NCBI GenBank assembly: GCA_017544835.1
Contig: JAFYDI010000078.1
Location: 1-64,000 of the forward strand
Direction of reading: 5' to 3'
From: Lachnospiraceae bacterium
Lineage (GTDB): Bacteria; Bacillota; Clostridia; Lachnospirales; Lachnospiraceae
Length of the DNA: 64,000 nt
Shown here piece by piece: positions 25,832-34,567 of this stretch. A program made the position numbers and the translations under genes. The notes below the pieces were generated by a model. That model was not told the DNA's origin. It searched no databases and saw only the letters and a program-made list of their open reading frames with translations. The first letter of the stretch is position 1, and each line of letters begins with the position of its first letter.

Positions 25832-27007
25832 TCACAAAACCCGTTCGTCGATAAAAGTTTTCATAGCTTCAAAAGCCCCTTTATCAGCAGTACATTCGAG
25901 CTCGCACAAGGAAACAGTTTCCGCAATGTTTTGCGCCAAATTTACATAGTTTCCAATCAGCTCTTCATTCCAAGAGGGGGAGAAAAGTCTCCTCACAATC
26001 TTTAAAACTCTCTCGTTGCCGACAATCTCTCTGACCCGATTTATAGGTGCCTGCTTAAGAAAAGTGATTCCCGCAACCTGATATTTACCGGGTTCCGAAA
26101 TGCCTGATTCTCCGCACCACGGAACACCATGCATATATATAAGACTGTTCTCGACACCCAAAAGGTTCAAATCTCCGTTCAAAATTTTGACACTCGCATA
26201 TTTTTTCCACAAATTGGCATGTGTAGACTTACCAATCATAGCTCTTCCGGAGAATAGCCACCCTTTATTTTTGTACACTATTGAGGCCGAATGTATAGCT
26301 ACCAACCCATGCTTGGCAGCAAAGTATGAAAACGGTATTCTTATTGCAAGGAATAACTCTTGGCTCATCTCGGCAATATCGCCTTCCGTATACTCTATGA
26401 CAGCGTAATCACCTTTTTCGTTAATCAGAATCCTGCCGACATATTGGCAGTCCTTTATTTCGAGCCTGTATCCGTAAGAACCTCTGAATATATCCACAGC
26501 TCCGTTTCTTGCGACAAAAGTCTCTCCAGGCGTAACTTTTTCTTCACGCGCTATTTCTTCTTTGGCATATCGAACCATGTTAACCGTCAGAGTATCCGCA
26601 GACCTGATCCTTCGGGCAATATAATCATCGAGTGGAGACAGGTCTATATCAGGGCTTCCGGTAACATGCACGTTTAATCCCGCGATAGCATACTTACGCA
26701 ATACATCGCCGTGAAGCGGCTTACGCTTTATAGTCCATTCAAGCATCCGCCCTTCAAACATCTGGTCAAAAAAAGTTTCTACTACAGCCTTTACATTATC
26801 ATACTGCTCGGGCGAGCACTCGTATTCTTTCATACAGGCATCCACAACTTCGGACGCTTCCATATCATTTTCAAGCAGATTCCATATAAACGCGCCGACT
26901 TCATTTAGCTCAACGTCTTTCGAAAAATCAGCATTGGCCTGACCGAAAGGAATAAGATAAAAATGTCCCTGTATCTCTTTAAGAATGTAATTCGGACTCC
27001 TCTTCAT
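25832..27007 (-). CDS. Fused PqqD/RRE and HPr-kinase-like protein
   Basis: 391 residues. Residues 1-90 form a PqqD-like leader-binding domain (HFYLIPFGQ...VELNEVGAFIWNLLE, then VVDACMKEY and VKAVVETFFDQ). Residues about 100-390 are HPr-kinase-like with a P-loop GRAMIGKSTH at about 254-263 and KILNGDLNLL after it. The P-loop is less canonical than in the other two homologues (GRAMIGKS rather than GDSGAGKS). The fusion suggests that the kinase docks on a leader peptide and phosphorylates the attached substrate; the neighbour with a leader-like N terminus is the obvious candidate. The start follows TTGGAGG and overlaps the upstream gene by 29 bases. Confidence 0.8.
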   Translation of the reverse strand: MKRSPNYILKEIQGHFYLIPFGQANADFSKDVELNEVGAFIWNLLENDMEASEVVDACMKEYECSPEQYDNVKAVVETFFDQMFEGRMLEWTIKRKPLHGDVLRKYAIAGLNVHVTGSPDIDLSPLDDYIARRIRSADTLTVNMVRYAKEEIAREEKVTPGETFVARNGAVDIFRGSYGYRLEIKDCQYVGRILINEKGDYAVIEYTEGDIAEMSQELFLAIRIPFSYFAAKHGLVAIHSASIVYKNKGWLFSGRAMIGKSTHANLWKKYASVKILNGDLNLLGVENSLIYMHGVPWCGESGISEPGKYQVAGITFLKQAPINRVREIVGNERVLKIVRRLFSPSWNEELIGNYVNLAQNIAETVSLCELECTADKGAFEAMKTFIDERVL

Positions 27008-28004
27008 GAGTTACCTCCAAGGATTTGGTTCTAAATACACTTCCTATTTTGTAAAACACTCTTCTTAATAGTCTTATGAATTCAATCAATCTATCTACAC
27101 AAGCGGATTTGAGGTTTTGATGACCACGGTTATTACCGCCGGTGAAATTCAAATCTTGTAATGAATTGACCTTAACTATGTTATCCGGCGATAAAAGGCT
27201 CTCATCATAGGGAACAAACTTATTGGGAATAATCATATACCGGTTCGTATCTTTCGTTTCTATATCCATTTTTCTTTTTTGAAGATGGATATACATGAAT
27301 TCCTTAACAGATACTTTGCCATCTTCAACAAAGTGACCATATATATGCCCGTTATTGTACTCGGCAATAAAGAAATTCTCTACTCCACGGGTTATCTCGG
27401 TTCTGAATTTGAATTTTCTCGGCCAAATGTCCAAAATACCTTTCCGATTGTCATAGGTATGGTATATTCCGTAATCTGACAGGCTCTTAGCTCCGGTTTC
27501 ATCAAAAGCGACACTCTTGTAAAAGTGAAATGCTTCAAAAGAAGTATATTGCATATCGATTATTTTCTTATAAGCATTATTGTTGTCACTTGTATTTCTG
27601 AATAAAGACAAATGCCCCAATGTCAATATTCTGTCATAAGAGTCGAACATGTCCTTCGTAATAAAGGCACTCAAATTGCCCCAGACTATATCAGGATCGC
27701 AATATCCCCACCAATCGCTGTCAGATAGGTATTCGGAGAACAAAACGCCATATGTTGGTTTGTAATCACACAATTTATACGGAACCCCTATTTGGCACAG
27801 TTTTCCAAGCTTGCTATGAATCAGATTCTGTATTTCCGCAAATGTTTTATAAATTACAGTTACATTAGACGGTAATTCAACTGACAGTTCTTCATCCAAA
27901 ATCAGCAAAAAATTGAACTCTTTATTATGTGATGCCGATTCCAACCACAAATGAAAGTAGTTTGGAAGAGTTCCAAAATAGGGCAAAATTACAGTAACCT
28001 TCAT
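26979..28004 (-). CDS. DUF6625-like protein, probable glycosyltransferase-related
   Basis: 341 residues. The N terminus KVTVILPYFGTLPNYFHLWL and the motif DSDWWGYCDPDIVWGNL (about 90-108), with a DPD in place of the DxD of glycosyltransferases, match the DUF6625 family as I know it, found in surface glycan loci. This suggests a nucleotide-sugar-dependent transferase in the cytoplasm. It overlaps the PqqD-HPr-kinase gene downstream, so it could equally glycosylate the RiPP-type substrate. No experimental function is known to me. Confidence 0.6.
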   Translation of the reverse strand: MKVTVILPYFGTLPNYFHLWLESASHNKEFNFLLILDEELSVELPSNVTVIYKTFAEIQNLIHSKLGKLCQIGVPYKLCDYKPTYGVLFSEYLSDSDWWGYCDPDIVWGNLSAFITKDMFDSYDRILTLGHLSLFRNTSDNNNAYKKIIDMQYTSFEAFHFYKSVAFDETGAKSLSDYGIYHTYDNRKGILDIWPRKFKFRTEITRGVENFFIAEYNNGHIYGHFVEDGKVSVKEFMYIHLQKRKMDIETKDTNRYMIIPNKFVPYDESLLSPDNIVKVNSLQDLNFTGGNNRGHQNLKSACVDRLIEFIRLLRRVFYKIGSVFRTKSLEVTHEEESELHS

Positions 28005-28045
28005 ACCTCAATCTCCTCATAAATTTTCTTCTAAAGGACCTGTCC

Positions 28046-28080
28046 TTGACACAATTAAATGATACTGATAATTATATAAT
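28046..28080 (+). promoter_or_regulatory. Probable promoter of the tRNA-Ser gene
   Basis: A consensus TTGACA (28046-28051) is followed after 17 bases by TAATTA (28069-28074), with a perfect TATAAT just beyond (28075-28080, spacing 23). About 65 bases upstream of the tRNA. Confidence 0.5.
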
Positions 28081-28145
28081 TCTTACCAATACCACAGTTG
28101 ACATTTCCCAACCCTCTATTCTATAATGACATAGTTATTAAGCAC

Positions 28146-28231
28146 GGAGTCGTATCGAAGCGGTCATAACGGGGCGCACTCGAAATGCGTTTGCCCTCCG
28201 GGGCACGAGGGTTCGAATCCCTCCGACTCCG
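28146..28231 (+). tRNA. tRNA-Ser (anticodon CGA)
   Basis: An 86-base class II tRNA. Acceptor arms GGAGTCG and CGACTCC pair perfectly; the anticodon loop CTCGAAA gives CGA, reading UCG serine codons. A long variable arm (around GCCCTCCGGGGC) and the T arm GAGGGTTCGAATCCCTC confirm serine. CCA is not encoded. Confidence 0.95.
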
Positions 28232-28240
28232 CTTACTTAC

Positions 28241-28271
28241 AGGCGTTTCGCTTTGGCGAGGCGCCTTTTTT
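28241..28271 (+). terminator. Terminator after tRNA-Ser
   Basis: AGGCG-TT-TCGC, loop TTTG, GCGA-GG-CGCCT and a T-run: a two-part stem ten bases after the tRNA. Confidence 0.8.
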
Positions 28272-28337
28272 GTTAGGCGACGAGCCAAGCGGCTGCTGTG
28301 CTTGCGCGAGCAGACATTTGGCGACCGCATACAATCT

Positions 28338-28361
28338 CGGATTTCAGCATTTAGAAATCCG
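28338..28361 (-). terminator. Possible weak terminator after the polymerase-NlpC/P60 gene
   Basis: CGGATTTC and GAAATCCG form a perfect 8-bp stem immediately after the stop at 28366 on the minus strand. No good T-run follows, so efficiency is doubtful. Confidence 0.35.
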
Positions 28362-28365
28362 ATGA

Positions 28366-31215
28366 TTATGGAATTGTAATCTTGGTGATGCTCTCTATCC
28401 AAGCTCGTCCATCGGCCATCTTCGTATCTGCCATGTTGGTAAGGATAACCGTGTTGACTTCTTTGTACACTATTGTACCGTTTTCAATGGTGGAAAAGTT
28501 GCCCGCAGAACTAATACAGTAAGGCACTCCATCCACAGTACCCATATACATCATAATATGTCCCGGGAAGAATACAAGTGTACCGATAGGCGCATCATTA
28601 AGTATATCAATCTTCTCGGCGACACTCATCTTAGTCACATCTACATTCTTCTCGCACGCATAATCCGCCTGTGTTCTGGCCGCTCTCGGAAGATTAAAGC
28701 CAAAGCATGCGTAAACCTCTCTGACATATCCCGAACAATCCTGTCCGTTGTAAGCACCGCCCCAGCCATATACTGCACCCAAGTGCTTAAAAGAAAGCTT
28801 TGCAACATTTTCCTCGGTATATGGAAGATACCCTAAGTTAACGTCTTCCGAAGCAGGTATCAGCACATACACATCCTCAATAAACCCGTCTTCTCCTCGC
28901 GTCGGAAGCTTAGCTATATAGTTGCCAAAAGAAATCCTGTTGTGAATGTCTTCGGGCGCCTCTTCAATAGAGACAACGGGAAGAACCGTTCCCATAGGTA
29001 CTAACAGGTCTGAAAGCCCCTTTGTGTACGGATCTGTAGACAGCCTTAACTCTTTGCCGGTAACTACAAGGAAAGACTGTGGATTCTTTCTGTCCGCCCA
29101 ATCTTCTTTGGACTCACAAACTGCTACATTCTCTATTCTCGTCCAACCACCGTAGCCGTAAGTTAGTACATAATACCACTCTCCGTCCTTAGACTCATGA
29201 AGAATGGCAACCGGCATAAACGGTTGCAAATCAGACTGAATCAGCTCATCGTAATATAGATTTCCGTCACTGCCATATATCTCATCATCGGTAGGAAATC
29301 TCTTAAGAACGCCTCTTGTAACCGAATATCCGAATCTCAGACTGACTCTTGAATCAAGCGCTTCCAAATTAAGACTTTCTAAAAGCGTATCCCAATACGC
29401 CTTATCTGTAGGGATATCGTTTAAATAATAATTCTCGGGATGCTCGGGCACAAAATATGTATCTTTTATAAGCTGCGTGGCAGTTTTGACATAAAAATCT
29501 TCTCCGACTTCATCAAGAGAAAACGCCACTTCACTTGTCGCAATCATGCGCCTGTTATCATAATTATACTTCGCTATTTCCGAAAAAGAAAGGCGCGCTG
29601 TATCCACACTAACCCCTGCGTCTTCCCGTAGTTTCAGCCAATAATCGGGCGACATCATCTCCTCGGATATACTGTTGTTAAGCCTTACGAAATCGGCCGG
29701 ATTCTGAGGTTCATATTCAACATTTTCAACGTATTCGGCTTTAGCCTTTGCCTTAGCATATAAGTGCGCAGTCAAAAGTGCTCCCGCGGAAAGAACCGCA
29801 AGAACAATTATCAACCGCACTATTTTTCCTTTGATGCTTTTTTCTTCTTTGGCCATATTTCCCTGAATAGCTCCTATTGCAGTAAAGAAAAAGAATGTTA
29901 TCGGATACAACCTGAAATTCGGAAAAAGATAGGCTTCCGCAAAGGCCATTAATATCGCTGCTACCGGTATACCTGCAAGTATCGCCGCTTTATCAAGTTC
30001 CGATTTTCCTGATAAAACTGCAACAATCATTGCTGTGAGCCAGCTTATTAGAAGGATTGCCAAAAGTGTGGCGCCGGGAATTCCGTAAGTATATAGCTGC
30101 TGTACATATCCGCTGTGAGCAGAAGTTGTCGGAATCTCCGGCCTGCCCTCATAGACATCGTATATTATCTCCTCATGCACTCTCTGAGCCGTAATACCAG
30201 TAATCCACCGTATCGGCTTTTCGTTAAGCATGCCGACAGTTGCGGGCCAGATAAGCGTTCTGTCCGTCAGAGTATCAAGCGCGTACGTAATTCCGTATGT
30301 TTCAAGACTCTCTTGAGCATCCTCAACACTTACTCCTTCTGTTCGCTCTGCTGCTACCACTGCAAAAGAATCGTAAATCTTCTTGGGCAGTAAAAACAAA
30401 CCTATTGCTATCGCACAAGCCACAACGCATATCAAAAAGGCTTTCAGAAACACCTTTAAACCTTTTTTGTCCGACTTCCTGTACATCAGTACAAAGAAAA
30501 ACGTTCCCACAGCAGCCGCTGTAGCAAGCATCGCACTTCTGGAATAAGAAAGCCCCAACGATATCCAGCCGACTATAAGGCCGATGAAACATAACGGAAG
30601 GGCTATAATTCTATATCTTGCCCGCCAAAAATAATATATGAGGATAAGAGAAATCAATATCAGAACCGTCGCCGACTGTCCTGCGGTATTGGGGTTACCG
30701 AATACCGATAATCGACCTTTAACAAGCGACCCCAAACCTCTCGGTACTTTAAACTCGGGATTTAAAAGATTCTTTGTAACGAATATTACAGAAAGCGTGA
30801 ACATCGTTGTCAGAATAATTGCTTCCCATGAAAAGATTATTTTAATCCACTTGTCTCTTTTTGATTCATTTAAGTTATATGAGATTAAGTACGCAAGAAG
30901 ACATATATACCATGCTCTGTGCTCCGGGGAGCCGAATATTCGCAGAATCGATACATCTGAAGAAATGAAACCTGATATATATGTAAAAAGAAAAAAGACC
31001 AAATATACGAAAAACGACGCTTTCCTGTAAATCTCATACCTAAGCACGAGCATGACAACAAGCGCCAAAGCCCCCATGCCGACGTATCTGTCAAGAGAGC
31101 TTCCTCCGCATATCAGTCCTTTTAATATATATGGGCATAATAACACACAGTAAATCTGTGCAAGTATAATCCAAAGTTCTGTCCCCTTTGCCCATGTACA
31201 GAGCCTTTTAACCAT
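28366..31215 (-). CDS. O-antigen-ligase-like membrane domain fused to SH3 and NlpC/P60 hydrolase
   Basis: 949 residues. Residues 1-480 have about twelve membrane segments and motifs of O-antigen ligases/polymerases: a GNPNTAGQSATVL stretch in the middle, SYSRSAMLA, and a loop ending TTSAHSGYVQQLYTYGIPG. After a final helix (about 465-485) the protein is extracytoplasmic: a helical part, SH3-like segments (about 590-740), and a C-terminal NlpC/P60 domain with catalytic Cys827 in DCSGYV and His886 in PGHIMMYMG. Such hydrolases cut the D-Glu-diamino-acid bond of peptidoglycan stem peptides. One chain therefore joins a glycan-ligating and a wall-cutting module. The start ATG has GGAGGA; no frameshift explains the fusion. 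Confidence 0.85.
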   Translation of the reverse strand: MVKRLCTWAKGTELWIILAQIYCVLLCPYILKGLICGGSSLDRYVGMGALALVVMLVLRYEIYRKASFFVYLVFFLFTYISGFISSDVSILRIFGSPEHRAWYICLLAYLISYNLNESKRDKWIKIIFSWEAIILTTMFTLSVIFVTKNLLNPEFKVPRGLGSLVKGRLSVFGNPNTAGQSATVLILISLILIYYFWRARYRIIALPLCFIGLIVGWISLGLSYSRSAMLATAAAVGTFFFVLMYRKSDKKGLKVFLKAFLICVVACAIAIGLFLLPKKIYDSFAVVAAERTEGVSVEDAQESLETYGITYALDTLTDRTLIWPATVGMLNEKPIRWITGITAQRVHEEIIYDVYEGRPEIPTTSAHSGYVQQLYTYGIPGATLLAILLISWLTAMIVAVLSGKSELDKAAILAGIPVAAILMAFAEAYLFPNFRLYPITFFFFTAIGAIQGNMAKEEKSIKGKIVRLIIVLAVLSAGALLTAHLYAKAKAKAEYVENVEYEPQNPADFVRLNNSISEEMMSPDYWLKLREDAGVSVDTARLSFSEIAKYNYDNRRMIATSEVAFSLDEVGEDFYVKTATQLIKDTYFVPEHPENYYLNDIPTDKAYWDTLLESLNLEALDSRVSLRFGYSVTRGVLKRFPTDDEIYGSDGNLYYDELIQSDLQPFMPVAILHESKDGEWYYVLTYGYGGWTRIENVAVCESKEDWADRKNPQSFLVVTGKELRLSTDPYTKGLSDLLVPMGTVLPVVSIEEAPEDIHNRISFGNYIAKLPTRGEDGFIEDVYVLIPASEDVNLGYLPYTEENVAKLSFKHLGAVYGWGGAYNGQDCSGYVREVYACFGFNLPRAARTQADYACEKNVDVTKMSVAEKIDILNDAPIGTLVFFPGHIMMYMGTVDGVPYCISSAGNFSTIENGTIVYKEVNTVILTNMADTKMADGRAWIESITKITIP

Positions 31216-31271
31216 TGCTCCTCCGAAGTCATACCCTTTTTAACAGCCAAGCGTAGCTAAACTGTAATCTA

Positions 31272-33089
31272 TTACCTCGCAAATACCAAATACAATATAA
31301 ATCCTAACATCAAAAACATTCCGCCGCAAGCCAAAATCAGTCCGTAGGAAAGTGACCTCTGTGCAAGAGATTTGTTCTCTTCATTCTCCATATGTTTAAG
31401 CGCAAGCTTATGCTCTATATCGTAAGACACTTCGCCGGTCTTTAGGGACTTAACAAGGTCCGCGGCATGACCAATCAGATGGGTATACCAGGTACCCTCA
31501 ATTCGCTCCGGTGCCCAGTTGGCATCTCTGTAAACAGTCTTACGCAGTATAAGAACCACTCTGTCAATAAACTCATCCAGGAAGCGCATAAGAAATCCGA
31601 GCGCGGTAGGAAGAAGCGTCACAAGCAAAGGCTTGTAAACCTTCTCTTCAATGTCAAGCCACTTCGGCCACAAATTCAGGTAGCCGGATTTGCTCATTAG
31701 GAACTTCCTTACAAATATAAAGTACATAAACAATCCGATTGCTATAGAAATAAAGCTTCCGGACATTGTATGTAGATTAAAGAACCTATACTCATCTCGA
31801 ACTGCAATGGTAATTCCGAGTCCGAGCACCAAAAGCGCGGGAATCACCACCGCCGCCTTCTGCGTGATGCCCATGTAATCAGTCTTCGCGTCGTATTGTG
31901 ACTGCTTGCCGGCATCGCCGTTTTTCTCTACAAACACGCATACAAACAGTTTCAACATATATGCAAGCGTACATCCGCCCGAAAACAGGAACATTGCTTC
32001 AACGCCCTTCACAATGACTTCATTGCCGAGCACTTCGCCCGCCTCAAGCAATCCTTCGTGCAGCGCAGTCTTTGAAAGATATCCGAGGAATCCCGGTATT
32101 CCCGCAAGTGACATTCCTCCGAGAGCAAAAGAAAGCGCAAGGAACGGCTTCTTTTTCCCGAATCCCCTGATATCGTTTAAATCAAGCGTGTGAAGATTCT
32201 GATATACAACGCCCGCTACAAGGAATACACACAGCTTAACGACCGTATGGTTTACCATGTGGAGCACGATTCCGTAACGTGCAAGTCCTGCCTCCGCGCC
32301 AAGAAGTGTGCCGCAGGCAGAGCCCACAATAATAAATCCTATCTGTGATACCGACGAGCACGCAAGTGTCCTCTTGATATCGGTACTGAAAAGAGCAAGC
32401 ATGGCACCGAGCACCATTGTAATAATGCCGATACCCATTACAAAGCTTCCCCAAAGTTCATCTTCGGGAAGCACCATATACCCTACTATCAAGATTCCGA
32501 AAATGCCCGCTTTGGTCAGTACACCGGAAAGCAGTGCCGATGCAGGCGCAGGTGCAACGGGGTGAGCCTTCGGAAGCCAGATGTGTATAGGGAAAGCACC
32601 GGCCTTGGCCGAGAATCCGAAGAACATGCAAAACGCCGCCGCATATATTCTTCCGCGACCAAACCTTCCGCCGGTCTCGCAAGCGGCCTTAAGCTCTGAC
32701 AGTTTTAAAGTTCCTACGTTGGTATATAAAAGCAGGATACCCATGAGAAGCACCAATCCGCCGATAACTGCAACCGCCATGTATGTGTCTGCGGCCTTAA
32801 GCGCCTTGTTCTTTTCCTCCTGAGCCACCCACACATATGAAGCAAGTGACATGATTTCAAAGAAGGTAAACAACGTAAACAAATCGCCGGACGCGAACAC
32901 TCCCACAGTCGCAGCAAGCGTAATCAGGCTGAATACATAGAATCTCACCTTGTGCTTGTCGTGGCTTAAATACCGGGGCGCAAAAAGAAAACTGATCGTC
33001 CAGGCAAACAAACTCACGATAATATATAAAGTTTTCAATCCGTCGAGAGAAAAAAACAATCCCTCTCCAAAAAACTCACTAATCGCCAT
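31272..33089 (-). CDS. Mrp-type antiporter NuoL-like subunit (MrpA N-terminal type)
   Basis: 605 residues, about fourteen membrane helices plus a long C-terminal extension with a lateral amphipathic part and a final helix. NuoL/MrpA landmarks include FTFFEIMSLASYVWV with its Glu, FGFSAKAGAFPIHIWLPKAHPVAPAPASALLSG split around the conserved Lys/His, and SVSQIGFI. It is shorter than a full MrpA (about 800 residues); the missing C-terminal parts are the separate genes at 38702-38998 and 37762-38727. It moves protons or sodium across the membrane. It is the last gene of the operon; its ATG overlaps the stop of the preceding gene by one base (TAATG). Confidence 0.85.
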   Translation of the reverse strand: MAISEFFGEGLFFSLDGLKTLYIIVSLFAWTISFLFAPRYLSHDKHKVRFYVFSLITLAATVGVFASGDLFTLFTFFEIMSLASYVWVAQEEKNKALKAADTYMAVAVIGGLVLLMGILLLYTNVGTLKLSELKAACETGGRFGRGRIYAAAFCMFFGFSAKAGAFPIHIWLPKAHPVAPAPASALLSGVLTKAGIFGILIVGYMVLPEDELWGSFVMGIGIITMVLGAMLALFSTDIKRTLACSSVSQIGFIIVGSACGTLLGAEAGLARYGIVLHMVNHTVVKLCVFLVAGVVYQNLHTLDLNDIRGFGKKKPFLALSFALGGMSLAGIPGFLGYLSKTALHEGLLEAGEVLGNEVIVKGVEAMFLFSGGCTLAYMLKLFVCVFVEKNGDAGKQSQYDAKTDYMGITQKAAVVIPALLVLGLGITIAVRDEYRFFNLHTMSGSFISIAIGLFMYFIFVRKFLMSKSGYLNLWPKWLDIEEKVYKPLLVTLLPTALGFLMRFLDEFIDRVVLILRKTVYRDANWAPERIEGTWYTHLIGHAADLVKSLKTGEVSYDIEHKLALKHMENEENKSLAQRSLSYGLILACGGMFLMLGFILYLVFAR

Positions 33090-34567
33090 TAAATCAATCC
33101 TCCGGCAACCTTTTCAAAGAACGCCACAATAGGCGCATTAAATATACCGAGTCCGATACAAGCCAGCGCAAACAACGTAAGCGGAAGGAGCATGCGCCAC
33201 GAAGGGTCACACTTCTCACCGTTCGTCTCTTCTACGGGGAAGTACGCTCTCAAGACCATCTGCATCATATATATGGCTGTGAGTAACGCCGAAATCAGTA
33301 TCGCTCCGACACCCACGTAGCCCATAGTCATTCCCGACTCAACTCCGGCCTTGGCAAGCTGCCATTTACTGAAGAATCCGCAGAGTCCCGGAACTCCCAT
33401 AAGAGATAACGCGCAAACAGTAAATATCACAAATACCTTGGGCATTCTCTTAGCCATGCCCTCAAGTTCATATACGTAATTCTTGTGCGCCTTGGCAATC
33501 ACTGCGCCTGCGCAGAAGAAAGAACCTATCTTCATCACTCCGTGGAACACCATATGCGTAAGTGCACCCGTCATTCCGAGGGGTGTCATCATGGTTGCTC
33601 CAAGCAGAATATATGAAAGGTTTGAAATCGTTGAATATGCAAGTCTTCTTTTGATGTGTCTTTCTTTGACCGCCATGGAACAGCCGTAGACGACGGTGAA
33701 AATCGCTACGCCCATGGTAAGGTACTGTGCCCATGTGCCCCTCAAAAACTCTGTTCCGAACGCATAGTATGTAAGTCTGATGATGGCAAAAGCACCCGAC
33801 TTGACCACCGCAACCGCATGAAGGAGCGCAGTAACAGGAGTAGGCGCAACGCCCGCCTGCGGAAGCCACGAGTTAACCGGCCAAATTGCCGCCTTAACGC
33901 CGAAGCCAAAAAACGCAAAAACATATATCAGTCTCAAAATATTGTCGCGCCCGTCCGGAATCTCGCCGTGAATAACTCCTCCCAGTACAAACTTAAAGGA
34001 ATCTCCATAAGCCATCAGGAATATAAGCGAGATGAAGGCAAAAGCAGCACCGCCGAGAGAATATACTATGTACTTTCTCGTAGCAGCAATCGCAGCATCG
34101 CTCATCGTAAATAAAATCAGCGGAATCGTAACAAGTGTGAGCATCTCATAGAAGCAATACATCGTCAGCATATTGTCGGCAAAAGCAATCGCCATGGTCA
34201 CACCGAAAGTAATGACGTACATTCCGAAGAATGTTTTTTCTTTGAGCGTCTTCTCGCTCGCTTCGTGCTCCATGTACTCCGTCGCATATAAAGTCGCAAG
34301 CGGCCACAAGGACGAAATCAGCGCACCGAATATCCTGGACATTCCGTCGATTTTAAAAGAAACCGTATACTTGTCCACGAATTTAAATAATACAACACCG
34401 GCCTCGGGCGGATTGATGATAAGCTTCCACGCTACAATCGAAGTAATAATCGTAATTGCTTCCGCAATAACCAGCATGGTCTTGCGACTCTTAACAGGCG
34501 TAAGAATCAACAACACACCCGCAAATATAGGGAAGAATATGGCAAAATAAATCCAATTCGCACTCAT
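33089..34567 (-). CDS. Mrp-type antiporter NuoM/MrpD-like subunit 3
   Basis: About 492 residues from an ATG at 34567 that overlaps the previous stop (ATGA); the longer in-frame start lies inside the upstream gene. Around fourteen helices. Conserved landmarks: MYCFYEMLTLVTIPLIL with the transport Glu, and GFGVKAAIWPVNSWLPQAG, where Pro-Val-Asn replaces the usual Pro-Leu/Phe-His, then LAYSTISNLSYILLG. It belongs to the proton-conducting quinone oxidoreductase superfamily. One of four such subunits in the operon. Confidence 0.85.
   Translation of the reverse strand: MSANWIYFAIFFPIFAGVLLILTPVKSRKTMLVIAEAITIITSIVAWKLIINPPEAGVVLFKFVDKYTVSFKIDGMSRIFGALISSLWPLATLYATEYMEHEASEKTLKEKTFFGMYVITFGVTMAIAFADNMLTMYCFYEMLTLVTIPLILFTMSDAAIAATRKYIVYSLGGAAFAFISLIFLMAYGDSFKFVLGGVIHGEIPDGRDNILRLIYVFAFFGFGVKAAIWPVNSWLPQAGVAPTPVTALLHAVAVVKSGAFAIIRLTYYAFGTEFLRGTWAQYLTMGVAIFTVVYGCSMAVKERHIKRRLAYSTISNLSYILLGATMMTPLGMTGALTHMVFHGVMKIGSFFCAGAVIAKAHKNYVYELEGMAKRMPKVFVIFTVCALSLMGVPGLCGFFSKWQLAKAGVESGMTMGYVGVGAILISALLTAIYMMQMVLRAYFPVEETNGEKCDPSWRMLLPLTLFALACIGLGIFNAPIVAFFEKVAGGLI

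Noticed and set aside
28121..28402. A 93-codon minus-strand frame across the tRNA-Ser
   Set aside because: It reads the tRNA and terminator antisense and gives the familiar SRRDSNPRAPEG artefact; there is no ribosome site.
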